From NCBI GenBank assembly GCA_902795835.1, contig CADBNA010000484.1:1-14571 (forward strand): a stretch of 14,571 bases of DNA, given 5' to 3'. The stretch comes from an uncultured Lachnospiraceae bacterium. Its GTDB lineage: Bacteria > Bacillota_A > Clostridia > Lachnospirales > Lachnospiraceae. Each line of letters starts with the position of its first letter. Within the stretch, counting starts at the first letter, position 1. Shown in pieces: positions 5,355-13,819 of this stretch. The translations under genes were made by a program, and so were the position numbers. A model generated the notes under the pieces. That model made no database searches and was not told the origin of the DNA. It was given only the letters and a program-made list of their open reading frames with translations.

Positions 5355-7817
5355 CTATTCATTCTGAGCTGGACTCTCCAGCACCCTGAACTTCCACGCC
5401 CCCTGCAGATACCGCAGCGACACCCGGTCGCCCTCATGCACCCGTCCTTCCAGGATCTCCATGGCCAGCGGGTTCTCAATCCTGTTCTGAATGGCCCGTT
5501 TCAGCGGTCTGGCGCCATACTTGCTGTCAAAGCTCTCTTCAATCAGCCTGTCTTTTGCCTTCGGCGTGACGGTAAGCTGTATTTTCATCTGGCTTTCGCA
5601 GCGCCGGCAGAGATTCCGCAGCAGAATATCCGTGATCTGCCGCATATTCTCTTTGTTCAGCGCGTGAAATACGATGATGTCGTCTATCCGGTTCAGGAAT
5701 TCCGGCCGGAACGTCCTGCGCACCTCTTCCATGACAGCCTGCTTCATGCGGTTATAATCCGCCTTTTCGTCATCTGTGCTGAGAAATCCGAGTTTCTTCG
5801 GCTCTATGATTCTCCCGGCTCCGGCATTGGAGGTCATGATGATAACGGTCTCCCGGAAACTGACCTTTCGTCCCTGCGCGTCTGTGATGTGTCCGTCATC
5901 CAGCACCTGCAGCAGAATGTTGAATACATCCGGATGCGCCTTCTCAATCTCGTCGAAGAGCAGGACGCTGTACGGCCGGCGGCGGATCTTCTCGGACAGC
6001 TGGCCGCCCTCGTCATATCCCACATATCCGGGCGGAGAGCCGATCATCTTGGATACGCTGTGTTTTTCCATATATTCGGACATGTCCACGCGGATCAGGG
6101 CCTCTTCACTGCCGAATACGGCCTCCGCCAGCGCTTTGGACAATTCGGTCTTGCCCACGCCGGTGGGCCCCAGAAACAGGAAAGAACCGATCGGTCTGGC
6201 CGGATCCTTCAGGCCTACGCGGCCCCGCCGCACAGCCTTTGCCAGGGCCTGAACGGCTTCCTCCTGTCCGACTACTCGTCTGTGAAGAGTCTCTTCCAGA
6301 TGCGCCAGGCGCCGGGACTCGGCCTCTGCAATCCGCTCTGCCGGGATGCCGGTCCAGACGGACACGCAGGCGGCAACATCCGCCTCTGTCACCAGACGAC
6401 GGTCTTTTTCCCGGCTCTCTGCCCGCTTCTTCTGGGCAGCCAGCGTTTTTTCCTGCTTTTTCTGCTGCTCGTGCAGGCTCTTTGCCAGGTACATGTCTCC
6501 GTCCTGCAGGGCTTTTTCCTTGAGGGCAGACAGCTCTGCAATTTCCCTCTCCAGGAAAGTCCAGTGCTCCGGCTGCTCATAGCTGCCCATCTGCACTCTG
6601 GAAGAAGCCTCATCGATCAGGTCAATTGCCTTGTCCGGCTGAAAACGGTCATTGATATACCTGGTGCTCAGCCTGGCCGCTGCATCCAGGGCTTCATCGG
6701 AGATGGAGACCGCATGATGCTCTTCGTAAAACGGACGCAGGCCCTTCAGGATGTCCAGTGTTTCTTCCGTGGAGGGTTCCTCGATCATGACCGGCTGGAA
6801 ACGGCGTTCCAGAGCGGCGTCCTTTTCGATATACTTGCGGTATTCGGTAATCGTTGTCGCGCCGATCAGCTGCAGCTCGCCTCTGGACAGAGAGGGCTTC
6901 AGGATATTGGAAGCATCCAGTGCGCCCTCCGCGCCTCCGGCGCCGATGATCGTGTGGAGTTCGTCGATAAACATCAGGATGTTCCTGCTCTCGGTCACCT
7001 CCTGCAGAAGGCGGCGGATTCTCTCTTCAAACTCGCCCCTGTATTTGGATCCGGCCACCATGCCGGCCAGATCCAGAACCACCAGCCGCAGGTCACGCAT
7101 ATCTCCGGGCACCTGTCCGGCAACGATGCGCTGTGCCAGGCCTTCCACAACTGCCGTTTTTCCCACGCCCGGTTCTCCGATCAGGCAGGGGTTGTTCTTT
7201 TTCCGGCGGGTAAGGATCTGCATGATCCGGTCTATCTCCCTCTCCCGGCCGATCACGGGATCCAGCCTGCGGTTTCTGGCCAGCTCGGTCAGGTCACGGC
7301 TGTACTGGTCCAGAAAAGGTGTGGCCGCCTGCTCGGCCTGTCCGCTGCGGAAGCTGTTCACGCTTTCGCGGATTTCTTCCTCGCTGACGCCGGAGGCGCG
7401 GAGCAGAGCCCCCCACAGTCTGGGGATGCTGATATCCATGGTAACCAGCAGCCTGGCTGCCACACAGTCCGGCCTCTGGAGAATCGCCATCAATATGTGC
7501 TCCGTCCCGACCACCCGGTCCTTTCCCCGGGCAGCCTCTTCCGCGGCCAGATGCAGAACCTCCTCTGCCGATACCGAATAGCCCGGTTTTCCGGACAGGA
7601 GAGCCTTGTCACCGGAGGGCATGATCAGTTCTTCCATAAGCTGAGACAGGCGTTCTTCCTTCACGCCTGCCTCCGTTAGGACCACAGCTGCTGTCCCCTG
7701 TCCTTCACGGAGGAGTCCCAGCAGCAGATGTTCTGTCCCGATATACACATGTCCGCGGTCTGCCGCCGCCTTTCCGGCCAGCGACAGAGCGCATCTTGCC
7801 TGTGATGTATAATTCAT
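5355..7817 (-). CDS. clpC: ClpC-type AAA+ unfoldase, ATPase subunit of ClpCP
   Basis: This is an 820-residue Hsp100 ATPase that unfolds substrates and feeds them to ClpP. An N-terminal double Clp repeat spans about 1-145. D1 has Walker A GEPGVGKT (214-221) and Walker B ILMFIDE (280-286). A half-length coiled-coil middle domain spans about 415-475, the ClpC rather than ClpB size. D2 has Walker A GPTGVGKT (550-557), Walker B VLLFDEIEKAH (618-628), sensor TSN (662-664) and sensor-2 GAR (768-770). The LGF at 676-678 lies in the region of the ClpP-docking loop. ATG 7817 is preferred because the protein then begins MNYTSQA like other ClpC proteins and a GGAGA lies upstream. Longer frames would overlap the preceding gene. 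The usual ctsR, mcsA and mcsB partners are not next to it; a SEC-C protein is, 28 bp upstream. Confidence 0.95.
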   Translation of the reverse strand: MNYTSQARCALSLAGKAAADRGHVYIGTEHLLLGLLREGQGTAAVVLTEAGVKEERLSQLMEELIMPSGDKALLSGKPGYSVSAEEVLHLAAEEAARGKDRVVGTEHILMAILQRPDCVAARLLVTMDISIPRLWGALLRASGVSEEEIRESVNSFRSGQAEQAATPFLDQYSRDLTELARNRRLDPVIGREREIDRIMQILTRRKKNNPCLIGEPGVGKTAVVEGLAQRIVAGQVPGDMRDLRLVVLDLAGMVAGSKYRGEFEERIRRLLQEVTESRNILMFIDELHTIIGAGGAEGALDASNILKPSLSRGELQLIGATTITEYRKYIEKDAALERRFQPVMIEEPSTEETLDILKGLRPFYEEHHAVSISDEALDAAARLSTRYINDRFQPDKAIDLIDEASSRVQMGSYEQPEHWTFLEREIAELSALKEKALQDGDMYLAKSLHEQQKKQEKTLAAQKKRAESREKDRRLVTEADVAACVSVWTGIPAERIAEAESRRLAHLEETLHRRVVGQEEAVQALAKAVRRGRVGLKDPARPIGSFLFLGPTGVGKTELSKALAEAVFGSEEALIRVDMSEYMEKHSVSKMIGSPPGYVGYDEGGQLSEKIRRRPYSVLLFDEIEKAHPDVFNILLQVLDDGHITDAQGRKVSFRETVIIMTSNAGAGRIIEPKKLGFLSTDDEKADYNRMKQAVMEEVRRTFRPEFLNRIDDIIVFHALNKENMRQITDILLRNLCRRCESQMKIQLTVTPKAKDRLIEESFDSKYGARPLKRAIQNRIENPLAMEILEGRVHEGDRVSLRYLQGAWKFRVLESPAQNE

Positions 7818-7845
7818 ATGCACACTTTCTCCGCAGAAGGCTGTT

Positions 7846-8346
7846 TCAGCGTCCGCAGCAATACTTATACTTCTTGCCGCTGCCGCACGGACAGGGATCA
7901 TTCCGGCCGATTTTTTTCTCTTTGATGATGGTGCCTGCCCTTTTTCCCTCCCGGTAAAGCTCTTTTCTGCGTTCCTCGTCCAGAAGGGTCTCCCACTGGG
8001 GCAGACCGTACAGCCAGTCAGCCTTCGCGTCTACCATGTTTCTGTAGAGGCGTTCCCTGTCAAAGGCAAGGCTGACCATGGTATCCTCGGTCATTTCCTC
8101 GATCGGGTTTTTCTCCTTCAGGCTGTCATTGATGCCGTCCAGAAATCCGGTCATGCGCATGATGTCCGTCCCGTATTTTTCCGCGAGTTCTTTTACCGTG
8201 CCGGTCACCTCGGTATCCGGATCGTCCAGCAGCTGCTCGTAGATTCCTTTTTCAACGAGAAAATAATCCTGCCAGAAATTCTGCAGTTCCTTTTTATCTG
8301 TATCCTGATTATAGGCAAGTTCCTGCCAGTCCTGTAAAAGAGCCAT
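7846..8346 (-). CDS. Small SEC-C motif zinc-binding protein
   Basis: This 166-residue, acidic, mostly helical soluble protein ends in a SEC-C motif: C152, C154, C163 and C164 in [13 protein letters not shown], preceded by the usual GRNDP. The motif is the zinc-binding tail of SecA and many small proteins, and it is thought to contact ribosomes or partner proteins. The N-terminal 145 residues resemble uncharacterised SEC-C proteins of clostridia, and I cannot give a function. AGGAGG lies 9 bases before the ATG. The gene sits 15 bp after purL and 28 bp before clpC, so it is probably co-transcribed. Its position directly before clpC is where the zinc protein McsA is found in other Firmicutes operons, but no McsA homology is evident. 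Confidence 0.9.
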   Translation of the reverse strand: MALLQDWQELAYNQDTDKKELQNFWQDYFLVEKGIYEQLLDDPDTEVTGTVKELAEKYGTDIMRMTGFLDGINDSLKEKNPIEEMTEDTMVSLAFDRERLYRNMVDAKADWLYGLPQWETLLDEERRKELYREGKRAGTIIKEKKIGRNDPCPCGSGKKYKYCCGR

Positions 8347-8361
8347 GTCTTTCTTCCTCCT

Positions 8362-11300
8362 TTATGCTGAGAAGTATTTTACTCCTGCTTCAAAAATCTT
8401 CATGTCCTGTTCGCCCGTAATATTCAGTGCCACGCCTTCTCCGCGGCGCTCCGCGTGGGCCATCTTGCCGAATACCCGTCCGTCCGGGCTGGTAATGCCC
8501 TCTATATTGAAATAGGAACCATTGATATTCCAGTATTCATCGGGGCTGATCTCTCCCTCCGGCGTGCAGTAGCGGGTAGCAATCTGGCCGTTTTCCTGCA
8601 GACGCCGGATCCAGTCGGCATTCGCCACAAAGCGTCCTTCCCCGTGAGAAGCAGGACAGGTATAGACCCCGCCGGGCTCCGCGAGGGCCAGCCAGGGCGA
8701 TTTGTCGGAAACGACTTTCGTGTACGCCATCTTGGATATGTGCCTGCCAACGGTGTTGAAGGTCAGAGTGGGAGAATCCGGCTGCTGGCCGGTAATCTCT
8801 CCTCCCGGAACGAGACCGAGCTTGATCAGGGCCTGAAAACCGTTGCAGATACCCAGCGCCAGTCCGTCCCGCTGCTTCAGCAGGTCCATGACCGCCTCGC
8901 GGATGGCCTCATTCTGGAATGCAGTGGCAAAAAACTTTGCAGAACCGTCCGGCTCATCGCCTGCAGAGAAGCCGCCGGGGAACATGAGTATCTGTGAAGA
9001 ACGGATGCCTCCGGCAAAGGCCTCCACCGAATCACGGATATCAGCTGCGCTGAGATTGCGGAAAATGCGAATCTCTGTCCGGGCTCCCGCTCTCTCAAAC
9101 GCTCTGGCGCTGTCATACTCGCAGTTTGTACCCGGGAAAACCGGGATAAACACAGTCGGCTGCCCGATCCTGTGGCTGCAGATATGAATGCTCTCTGCGT
9201 GATAAACGCCCTTATCCTCCACGCCTGCCGAGACATATTCCGCATCGGAAACCGGGCGGAACACACCGCTCAGTGTATCTTCCCAGGCCTTCTGTGCTTC
9301 TGCCAGGGAAATGGCAACGTCCCCGATCCGGAAGGATTCGTCCGCCGTCACGACACCGATCCTCTCGTATGCCGGCCCGAGCTCAGATAGTTTTTCCGGA
9401 TCCGCTTCACAGATCAGCTCACCCGGAAGCGGACTGAACAGATCTTCAGGCAAGATGCCGCTGTCAAAGCAGACTCCCAGGCGGTTGCCGAATGCCATCC
9501 GGCTGACGGCAGCTGCTATGCCGAGCCTTTCTACGGCGCAGGCTGAGACAATTCTCCCCTTCTGCATATCGGCATGAACCGCATCGTAGATCTTTCCGAC
9601 CTCATCGTAGACAGGCAGCTCATACGCGTCCCGCGGTATGCGGACACGCACCAGGACGTTTCCGGCTTTTTTGAGCTCCGGTGTGCGGATGTCCCCTGCC
9701 TTTGCAATGTCCACTGCAAAAGAGACAAGCGTCGGAGGCACATCGATATCATTGAAGGTACCGGACATGCTGTCTTTGCCGCCGATAGACGCGAGACCGT
9801 ACGCCATCTGCGCTTCATAGGCGCCGAGCAGGGCGGCAACCGGCTGGCTCCAGCGCTCCGGGCGCTCATCCATTCGGCGGAAATACTCCTGGAAAGTGAA
9901 ATGCACCTTCCGGAAATCACCGCCGGACGCCACGATCTTTGCCAGCGAATCCGTCACGGCATAAACCGCCCCGTGATACGGACTCCATTTTGCGATATAG
10001 GGATCAAAGCCATAGCTCATCATCGTGACCGTCTCTGTCCGGCCGTCCGGAACGGGCACTTTTGCCACCATGGCCTGTGTCTCCGTCATCTGGTATTTTC
10101 CGCCGTACGGCATGAGGACACTGCCTGCGCCGATGGAGGAATCAAACATCTCGACCAGCCCCTTCTGCGAGCAGCCATTCAGGTCAGAGAGCGTATCCAG
10201 CCATTTCTGTCTGACATCCGCCGGCGGCGCTGCCTTTTTCAGAAGGCTTTCCCCGGCATCCGGTATTTCCACGAAGACGTCTGTCTCCTGGTGCGCACCG
10301 TTGGTATCCAGGAACGCGCGTGAAATATTGACGATATCACGGCCGCGCCAGTTCAGCACCAGTCTGGGCTCTTCCGTGACGACAGCCACCCTGACGGCTT
10401 CCAGGTTCTCTTCAGCCGCATAGGCAAGAAACTGTGCTTCGTCTTTTGGATCGACCACAACCGCCATGCGCTCCTGAGATTCCGAAATGGCAAGCTCCGT
10501 GCCGTCCAGACCGGCATATTTCTTCGGGACCTTGTCCAGATCCACAACCAGGCCGGGTGCCAGTTCTCCGATTGCCACGGACACGCCGCCTGCGCCGAAA
10601 TCGTTGCATTTTCGGATCAGGGAGCTGACCTCCGGACGTCGGAACAGGCGCTGGAGTTTGCGTTCCGTCGGCGCATTTCCCTTCTGGACCTCTGCGCCGC
10701 AGGTATCCAGAGAAGCGGTTGTATGCTTTTTGGATGAGCCGGTAGCTCCCCCAATGCCGTCCCGGCCCGTGCGGCCGCCCAGCAGGATGATCACATCGCC
10801 GGGCTCGGAGGTCTCGCGCATGACCGCGCTTCTGGGAGCGGCTCCCATGACCGCGCCGATCTCCATGCGCTTGGCCACATAATCCGGGTGATAGATTTCT
10901 TTTACATATCCGGTTGCCAGGCCGATCTGGTTGCCGTAGGAGCTGTAGCCCTTCGCCGCGCCGCGGGTCAGCGTCTTCTGCGGCAGCTTGCCGGGCAGTG
11001 TTTCTGACAGGGGCGCCGTGGGATCCGCCGCTCCGGTCACGCGCATCGCCTGGTATACATAGGTTCTTCCCGAGAGCGGGTCGCGGATGGCGCCGCCCAG
11101 GCAGGTTGCCGCTCCGCCGAACGGCTCAATCTCCGTCGGATGATTGTGCGTCTCATTCTTGAAATTGATCAGCCATTCTTCCTCTTTCCCGTCCACATCG
11201 ACGGGAACGATAATACTGCAGGCATTGATCTCATCAGACTCTTCCTGATCGGTAAGCTTTCCCTCGGCCTTCAGCTTTTTTGCGGCGAGAATTGCCAGAT

Positions 11301-12129
11301 CCATCAGACAGATATATTTATCCTTCCTGCCCTTATACAGCGCCTCCCGGTCCCTCAGGTACCGGTCATAGCTTCTGCGGATCGGCTCTGCGAGCGTCCC
11401 CTCTCCGAACGCAATGCTTTTCAGCTCTGTAGAAAACGTCGTATGGCGGCAGTGATCCGACCAGTAAGTGTCCAGGACGCGGATTTCCGTGACGGTGGGA
11501 TCTCTGTGCTCCTCGCCGGAAAAATAGGTCTGGATGAACTGGAAATCGCGGAAGGTCATCGCCAGGTTCAGGGAATCATAGAGTCCGCGCAGCTTTTCTT
11601 CATCCATTTCACAGAAGCCGTCGAAAACGGCGACATCTTCCGGCTCTTCAAAAGACATGACCAGGGTGTCCGGCTTTGTCAGACCGGTCTCGCGGGAATC
11701 CACCGGATTGATGACATGATGGCGGATCTGTTCCATCTCGGCCTCTGTGACGGATCCCTCTATCACATAGGTCGTCGCGCTGCGGATAACCGGCTTTTCG
11801 TCTTCCTTCAGAAAGGTGATGCACTGCTCTGCCGAATCCGCCCTCTGGTCAAACTGACCGGGAAGATACTCGACGGAGAAGATCTGGTCGCCGTCTCCTC
11901 TCGGGAAATCCTCCTCAAACAAGATGTCTACGGGAGGTTCTGCAAACACCACCCTGCAGGCTTTTTCATATACTTCATCGCTGATGTTTTCCACATCATA
12001 GCGGATCAGGATCCGGACACCGGTGATGCCGGACAGTCCCATGTAATGACGCAGCTCATGGCGCAGCTCTCTGGCCGCAACGGCAAATTCCGGCTTCTTC
12101 TCGACATATACTCTTCTGACTTTGCTCAT
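8362..12129 (-). CDS. purL: Phosphoribosylformylglycinamidine synthase, single-chain
   Basis: This is a 1255-residue FGAM synthase, step 4 of de novo purine synthesis: FGAR, glutamine and ATP give FGAM. It is the long single-chain form in which the synthetase and glutaminase are fused, so no separate purQ or purS is needed. The length and opening match the clostridial clade (often called clade II). The synthetase part shows TYWSDHCRHTTF (221-232) and KNETHNHPTEIEPFGGAATC (324-343). The C-terminal class I glutaminase, starting near 1010 (VFIPVFPGTNCEYDSARAFE), has nucleophile C1095 in GICNGFQ and a probable H1225/E1227 pair in MAHAER. AAGGAAG precedes the ATG. That ATG overlaps the stop of the PAP2 gene (ATGA), suggesting translational coupling. 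No other purine gene is in the window, and no purine riboswitch is visible upstream. Confidence 0.97.
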   Translation of the reverse strand: MSKVRRVYVEKKPEFAVAARELRHELRHYMGLSGITGVRILIRYDVENISDEVYEKACRVVFAEPPVDILFEEDFPRGDGDQIFSVEYLPGQFDQRADSAEQCITFLKEDEKPVIRSATTYVIEGSVTEAEMEQIRHHVINPVDSRETGLTKPDTLVMSFEEPEDVAVFDGFCEMDEEKLRGLYDSLNLAMTFRDFQFIQTYFSGEEHRDPTVTEIRVLDTYWSDHCRHTTFSTELKSIAFGEGTLAEPIRRSYDRYLRDREALYKGRKDKYICLMDLAILAAKKLKAEGKLTDQEESDEINACSIIVPVDVDGKEEEWLINFKNETHNHPTEIEPFGGAATCLGGAIRDPLSGRTYVYQAMRVTGAADPTAPLSETLPGKLPQKTLTRGAAKGYSSYGNQIGLATGYVKEIYHPDYVAKRMEIGAVMGAAPRSAVMRETSEPGDVIILLGGRTGRDGIGGATGSSKKHTTASLDTCGAEVQKGNAPTERKLQRLFRRPEVSSLIRKCNDFGAGGVSVAIGELAPGLVVDLDKVPKKYAGLDGTELAISESQERMAVVVDPKDEAQFLAYAAEENLEAVRVAVVTEEPRLVLNWRGRDIVNISRAFLDTNGAHQETDVFVEIPDAGESLLKKAAPPADVRQKWLDTLSDLNGCSQKGLVEMFDSSIGAGSVLMPYGGKYQMTETQAMVAKVPVPDGRTETVTMMSYGFDPYIAKWSPYHGAVYAVTDSLAKIVASGGDFRKVHFTFQEYFRRMDERPERWSQPVAALLGAYEAQMAYGLASIGGKDSMSGTFNDIDVPPTLVSFAVDIAKAGDIRTPELKKAGNVLVRVRIPRDAYELPVYDEVGKIYDAVHADMQKGRIVSACAVERLGIAAAVSRMAFGNRLGVCFDSGILPEDLFSPLPGELICEADPEKLSELGPAYERIGVVTADESFRIGDVAISLAEAQKAWEDTLSGVFRPVSDAEYVSAGVEDKGVYHAESIHICSHRIGQPTVFIPVFPGTNCEYDSARAFERAGARTEIRIFRNLSAADIRDSVEAFAGGIRSSQILMFPGGFSAGDEPDGSAKFFATAFQNEAIREAVMDLLKQRDGLALGICNGFQALIKLGLVPGGEITGQQPDSPTLTFNTVGRHISKMAYTKVVSDKSPWLALAEPGGVYTCPASHGEGRFVANADWIRRLQENGQIATRYCTPEGEISPDEYWNINGSYFNIEGITSPDGRVFGKMAHAERRGEGVALNITGEQDMKIFEAGVKYFSA

Positions 12130-12956
12130 GGTTGCTTCCTTTCGGCTTCCGCATATGTATCTTCGGGTTCCGCATTTCCGACTTCGGCTTCGGTATTTTT
12201 ATCTTCGGCTTTGGTATTTTTATCTTCGGCTTCCGTATCTTTATCATCGGTTTCCGCATTTTTATCTGCGGCTTCCGCTTTTTTATTTCTGTAGATTCTA
12301 CCAGAATTCTTCCCGTAATACAATCGGTAAAACAGCAGGCAGAGCAGCACGCCGGCCGTCACATCATAGACGGAATGCTGCTTCAGGAACATCGTGGACA
12401 GAATGATCAGCAGCGCCCACACGCCGGTGATGCGGACCACCCACGGCCGGTTCCGCAGCATCCTGCAGTCGCGCGCCGCCAGATACACGGCCAGTGAATT
12501 GTACACATGAATGCTCGGAAAAACGTTGGTAGGCGTATCCCGCAGATACAGCCAGGTGGCCATGCGTGAAAAGAGCGTATTGCGGTCAAAGGTGTTGGGC
12601 CGGATGGCAAGTCCGTTCGGCCAGACGGCTGACACGATGACAAAAATCGTCATGCCCGTTCCGACCAGAAAGAAAAACCGGTAATACTCTCCGATGTCCG
12701 GGTCGATAAAAACAAACCAGCCAAAGGACAGCAGCATAAAAACAAACCAGCTTAAATAAAATATGACAAACTCTTCACGATACGGTATCAGATCATCCAG
12801 CGGGCATTTGATCAGGTGAATATAGCGGTAGTTCGGAAAAAGTGTTTCAATCACCCGAAAGGCATAAATATAAAACAGCGCATAAGCCGGGATGATCCAG
12901 TAATACTTCCGCCGGCTGCACATTTCCCTGATTTTTTCATATAAACTGCGTATCAT
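12126..12956 (-). CDS. PAP2-superfamily membrane phosphatase with acidic repeat tail
   Basis: This 276-residue integral membrane protein has about five or six helices (near 18-38, 64-84, 92-112, 148-162, 173-190, 197-213). The catalytic PAP2 motifs are recognisable: a reduced first motif (AIRP, 117-120), FPSIH with H150, and STMFLKQHSVYDVTAG with H194 and D198. The PSIH form and HxxxD spacing resemble PAP2_3/inositolphosphotransferase-like enzymes, so it may dephosphorylate or transfer phosphate groups on lipids such as phosphatidate or isoprenyl pyrophosphate. Residues 227-275 are seven tandem heptapeptides (consensus AEDKNTE), a charged cytoplasm-type tail unusual for the family. AAAGGAG follows the upstream stop, about 15 bases before the ATG, which is a rather long spacing. 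The gene sits 20 bp after the phosphodiesterase gene and overlaps purL by 4 bases. The fold is clear and the substrate unknown. Confidence 0.85.
   Translation of the reverse strand: MIRSLYEKIREMCSRRKYYWIIPAYALFYIYAFRVIETLFPNYRYIHLIKCPLDDLIPYREEFVIFYLSWFVFMLLSFGWFVFIDPDIGEYYRFFFLVGTGMTIFVIVSAVWPNGLAIRPNTFDRNTLFSRMATWLYLRDTPTNVFPSIHVYNSLAVYLAARDCRMLRNRPWVVRITGVWALLIILSTMFLKQHSVYDVTAGVLLCLLFYRLYYGKNSGRIYRNKKAEAADKNAETDDKDTEAEDKNTKAEDKNTEAEVGNAEPEDTYAEAERKQP
12132..12278 (-). repeat. Seven tandem 21-bp repeats inside the PAP2 gene
   Basis: These 147 bp are seven in-frame copies of a degenerate 21-bp unit encoding AEAADKN, AETDDKD, TEAEDKN, TKAEDKN, TEAEVGN, AEPEDTY and AEAERKQ. The middle units (12171-12236) are most alike. 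The first and last have diverged. The array ends one codon before the PAP2 stop and two bases from the purL start. Such arrays commonly vary in copy number by slippage without disturbing the frame. Confidence 0.85.
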
Positions 12957-12976
12957 AACCGTTCCGGTCCGCTCCT

Positions 12977-13819
12977 TTACGCTTCCTGTCCGCCTGTTTT
13001 CCGGGCAGGCGGAAGAATCTGTTCAAAAATGATGCCGTCATACCTGCGGCTGAACTCTCTGTATTCCGGATTTGTGCGGACGGTCCACACAAAAACAGGG
13101 GCCCTGAACAGGCGCCAGTTGACCTGAAAGCCGATCACATCCGTGCTCCGGCACTCATAGGAGACAAAATCCGGCCGGCTGACAGTGTTCATCAGGAGCG
13201 TCGTAGAAAGAAATTTCAGCAGCGCCGTGTTTTCATCTTCCTTCGTATAGCGGGACGAAAGCTGTCCCACCAGCATATCGGGGCAGCGGCGGCGCAGCCA
13301 GCGCACGCCGAACGGATTGAAAGACTGAAGCATATAGTCCCCTCTGTACTCTTTGAGCACATCACGGACAGCCGGACAGAGGGAGATATCCATTGCGGGC
13401 ATCTTCAGTTCGATCAGCAGCGGCACCCTGCCGTCTACCATCTCCAGAACCGCAGAAAGCAGTGGAATGCCCTGTCCGGTACCGGCCAGGCGCAGATCCT
13501 GCAGCTCGGAGAGCGTCCTGTCCTCTATTCTTCCGTCCGTCCCGCACATCCGCTTCAGGGTGTCATCATGGAAAACGACCAGATGGCCGTCGGACGTCAT
13601 GTGAACATCCAGTTCAATGCCATATCCGGCATCGGCTGCTCTCCGGAAAGCAGCCATGGAGTTTTCGGGCACGCCCTCTTTTCTGTTCCACAGCCCTCTG
13701 TGTGCGTAGTTCCATCCGGCGAGCTGTCTGCATCGTCTGCGCCGGCTGCCCGACAGGCGCGGATGAACCAGCCACAGCCAGATCAGTCCAAAGATCAGCA
13801 CGGCAATTAACAGTTTCAC
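12977..13819 (-). CDS. Glycerophosphodiester phosphodiesterase, membrane-anchored
   Basis: This is a 280-residue GDPD-family enzyme that hydrolyses glycerophosphodiesters to glycerol-3-phosphate and an alcohol. An N-terminal hydrophobic segment (residues 2-19) followed by an arginine-rich stretch (26-31) suggests a membrane anchor or uncleaved signal; there is no lipobox. The TIM-barrel active site is present: H40-R41 (AHRG), E52-N53, E69, D71 and H73 (ELDVH), H84-D85 (FHDD), and E137/K139 (IELK). The start is GTG at 13819, preceded by GGGGGAG and overlapping the TGA of pcrA (GTGA), which implies translational coupling. Together with the adjacent PAP2 gene it suggests phospholipid turnover. 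Glycerophosphodiester specificity is inferred from the family. Confidence 0.92.
   Translation of the reverse strand: MKLLIAVLIFGLIWLWLVHPRLSGSRRRRCRQLAGWNYAHRGLWNRKEGVPENSMAAFRRAADAGYGIELDVHMTSDGHLVVFHDDTLKRMCGTDGRIEDRTLSELQDLRLAGTGQGIPLLSAVLEMVDGRVPLLIELKMPAMDISLCPAVRDVLKEYRGDYMLQSFNPFGVRWLRRRCPDMLVGQLSSRYTKEDENTALLKFLSTTLLMNTVSRPDFVSYECRSTDVIGFQVNWRLFRAPVFVWTVRTNPEYREFSRRYDGIIFEQILPPARKTGGQEA

Noticed and set aside
4935..7679. 914-codon open frame on the plus strand
   Set aside because: It runs antisense through most of clpC and across both palindromic elements. It has no recognisable domain or ribosome binding site, and its composition (rich in H, Q, R, L) is typical of a shadow frame of a GC-rich gene.
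7818..7901. 28-residue N-terminal extension of clpC
   Set aside because: It overlaps the SEC-C gene, lacks homology to ClpC N-termini, and a good start with an upstream GGAGA exists at 7817.
12132..12278. CRISPR-like array
   Set aside because: The 21-bp units are directly adjacent without spacers, in frame and translated; they are a coding tandem repeat.
11140..12294. 384-codon plus-strand frame ending in a serine/phenylalanine repeat
   Set aside because: It is antisense to purL and to the PAP2 repeat tail; the apparent repeat is just the reverse reading of the 21-bp array.
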